Source: Gammaproteobacteria bacterium
Lineage (GTDB): Bacteria > Pseudomonadota > Gammaproteobacteria > GRL18
DNA: 5,441 bases
Direction of reading: 5' to 3'
NCBI GenBank assembly: GCA_028571885.1
Contig: JAPVVU010000233.1
Location: 1 to 5,441 of the forward strand
Shown here: positions 5,115-5,441 of the stretch, piece by piece
How the letters are laid out: every line of letters starts with the position of its first letter
Position numbering within the stretch: position 1 is the first letter of the stretch
Translations under genes and position numbers: made by a program
Notes under the pieces: generated by a model
What the model saw: only the letters and a program-made list of their open reading frames with translations
The model's database searches: none
What the model was told of the DNA's origin: nothing

Positions 5115-5441
5115 TCAACTCTCACTAAGTATTTTCAATTCTTCTATATCGAGCACTAAGAAACCATTTTTAGTAATGGTAATAAGTTTATTTTCTTCCA
5201 GTTGTTTTAAACTTCTTATTAATGTTCTCTGTGTTACTCCTAACATTTCAGACAGTTCAATACGGGAAAGTGAATTGTGAAGCAGAGAACTCTCCAAATG
5301 TTGTTCAAGATGTGTTTCATATAGAAAAAAGATATAGGAAGCAACACGTGCTAAAGCATTTTTCTGCCCAAGGTTTGCAATGTGACGAATATAAGAATTT
5401 ATATTACGAGACATAAAACGCATCATGGCGGTTGAAATGTC
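5115..5441 (-). CDS. Crp/Fnr-family transcriptional regulator, C-terminal part (5' end outside window)
   Basis: The last 108 residues are visible; the frame stays open to the window edge (DISTAMMRFMSRN...), so the ATG at 5426 is an internal Met and not the start. The first part (about 6-50) fits the dimerisation helix and linker of the family. Residues 58-87 (SRIELSEMLGVTQRTLIRSL and following) form a winged helix-turn-helix with a short wing and the typical ending FLVLDIEELKIL. In the recognition helix, TQRTLIRSL, the Glu conserved in Crp and Fnr is Arg (residue 72), the Fnr Ser is Ile (75), and the final Arg (76) is kept, so DNA specificity may differ. The sensor domain, with any Fe-S cysteines or ligand pocket, lies outside the window. 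Its position just upstream of the respiratory operon suggests it controls that operon. Confidence 0.88.
   Translation of the reverse strand, partial: DISTAMMRFMSRNINSYIRHIANLGQKNALARVASYIFFLYETHLEQHLESSLLHNSLSRIELSEMLGVTQRTLIRSLKQLEENKLITITKNGFLVLDIEELKILSES

Noticed and set aside
5222..5416. Plus-strand open frame opposite the regulator
   Set aside because: The minus-strand frame has a clear Crp/Fnr helix-turn-helix; the plus-strand frame is antisense with no recognisable content.

Overview
The window reads as part of a Gammaproteobacterium-like genome with an anaerobic or low-oxygen respiratory module beside heavily decayed DNA. The assignment rests on the look of the hemW and pdxA remnants and the respiratory genes; it is an inference made without any database search. 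Roughly a third of the window has no intact gene. Old housekeeping genes survive only as frameshifted pieces, as expected in a lineage undergoing genome reduction or local rearrangement. A host-associated or chemosynthetic bacterium would fit but is not proven.

Layout: 1-439 is AT-rich and holds at most one decayed minus-strand reading frame (138-383). A small plus-strand frame with a good ribosome binding site (440-628) is cut by one in-frame TAA. It is followed by a dense block of RNA hairpins: a stem-loop over its end (624-660), a bidirectional terminator (677-697), and a hairpin plus strong terminator (728-770). From 902 to 1777 lies a chimeric relic. It contains hemW (radical SAM heme chaperone family) with the radical SAM motif damaged and the middle deleted, joined directly to the last third of pdxA (PLP biosynthesis), itself frameshifted twice.

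The living part is on the minus strand, read right to left. It starts with the C-terminal part of a Crp/Fnr-family regulator (5115 to the window edge). A 314-base regulatory gap follows, with a good Crp-type palindrome, an Fnr-spaced 14-mer and a candidate promoter. Next is an 830-residue Tat-exported molybdopterin oxidoreductase of the NapA/NasA nitrate-reductase group (2308-4800). It is tightly coupled to a secreted tetraheme c-type cytochrome (1805-2293).

The simplest reading is a two-gene periplasmic respiratory system under Crp/Fnr-type control. The tetraheme cytochrome would pass electrons to the molybdenum enzyme. No napB, napC, napD or other nap gene is seen in the window. Nitrate is the most likely substrate, but the sequence alone does not fix it.
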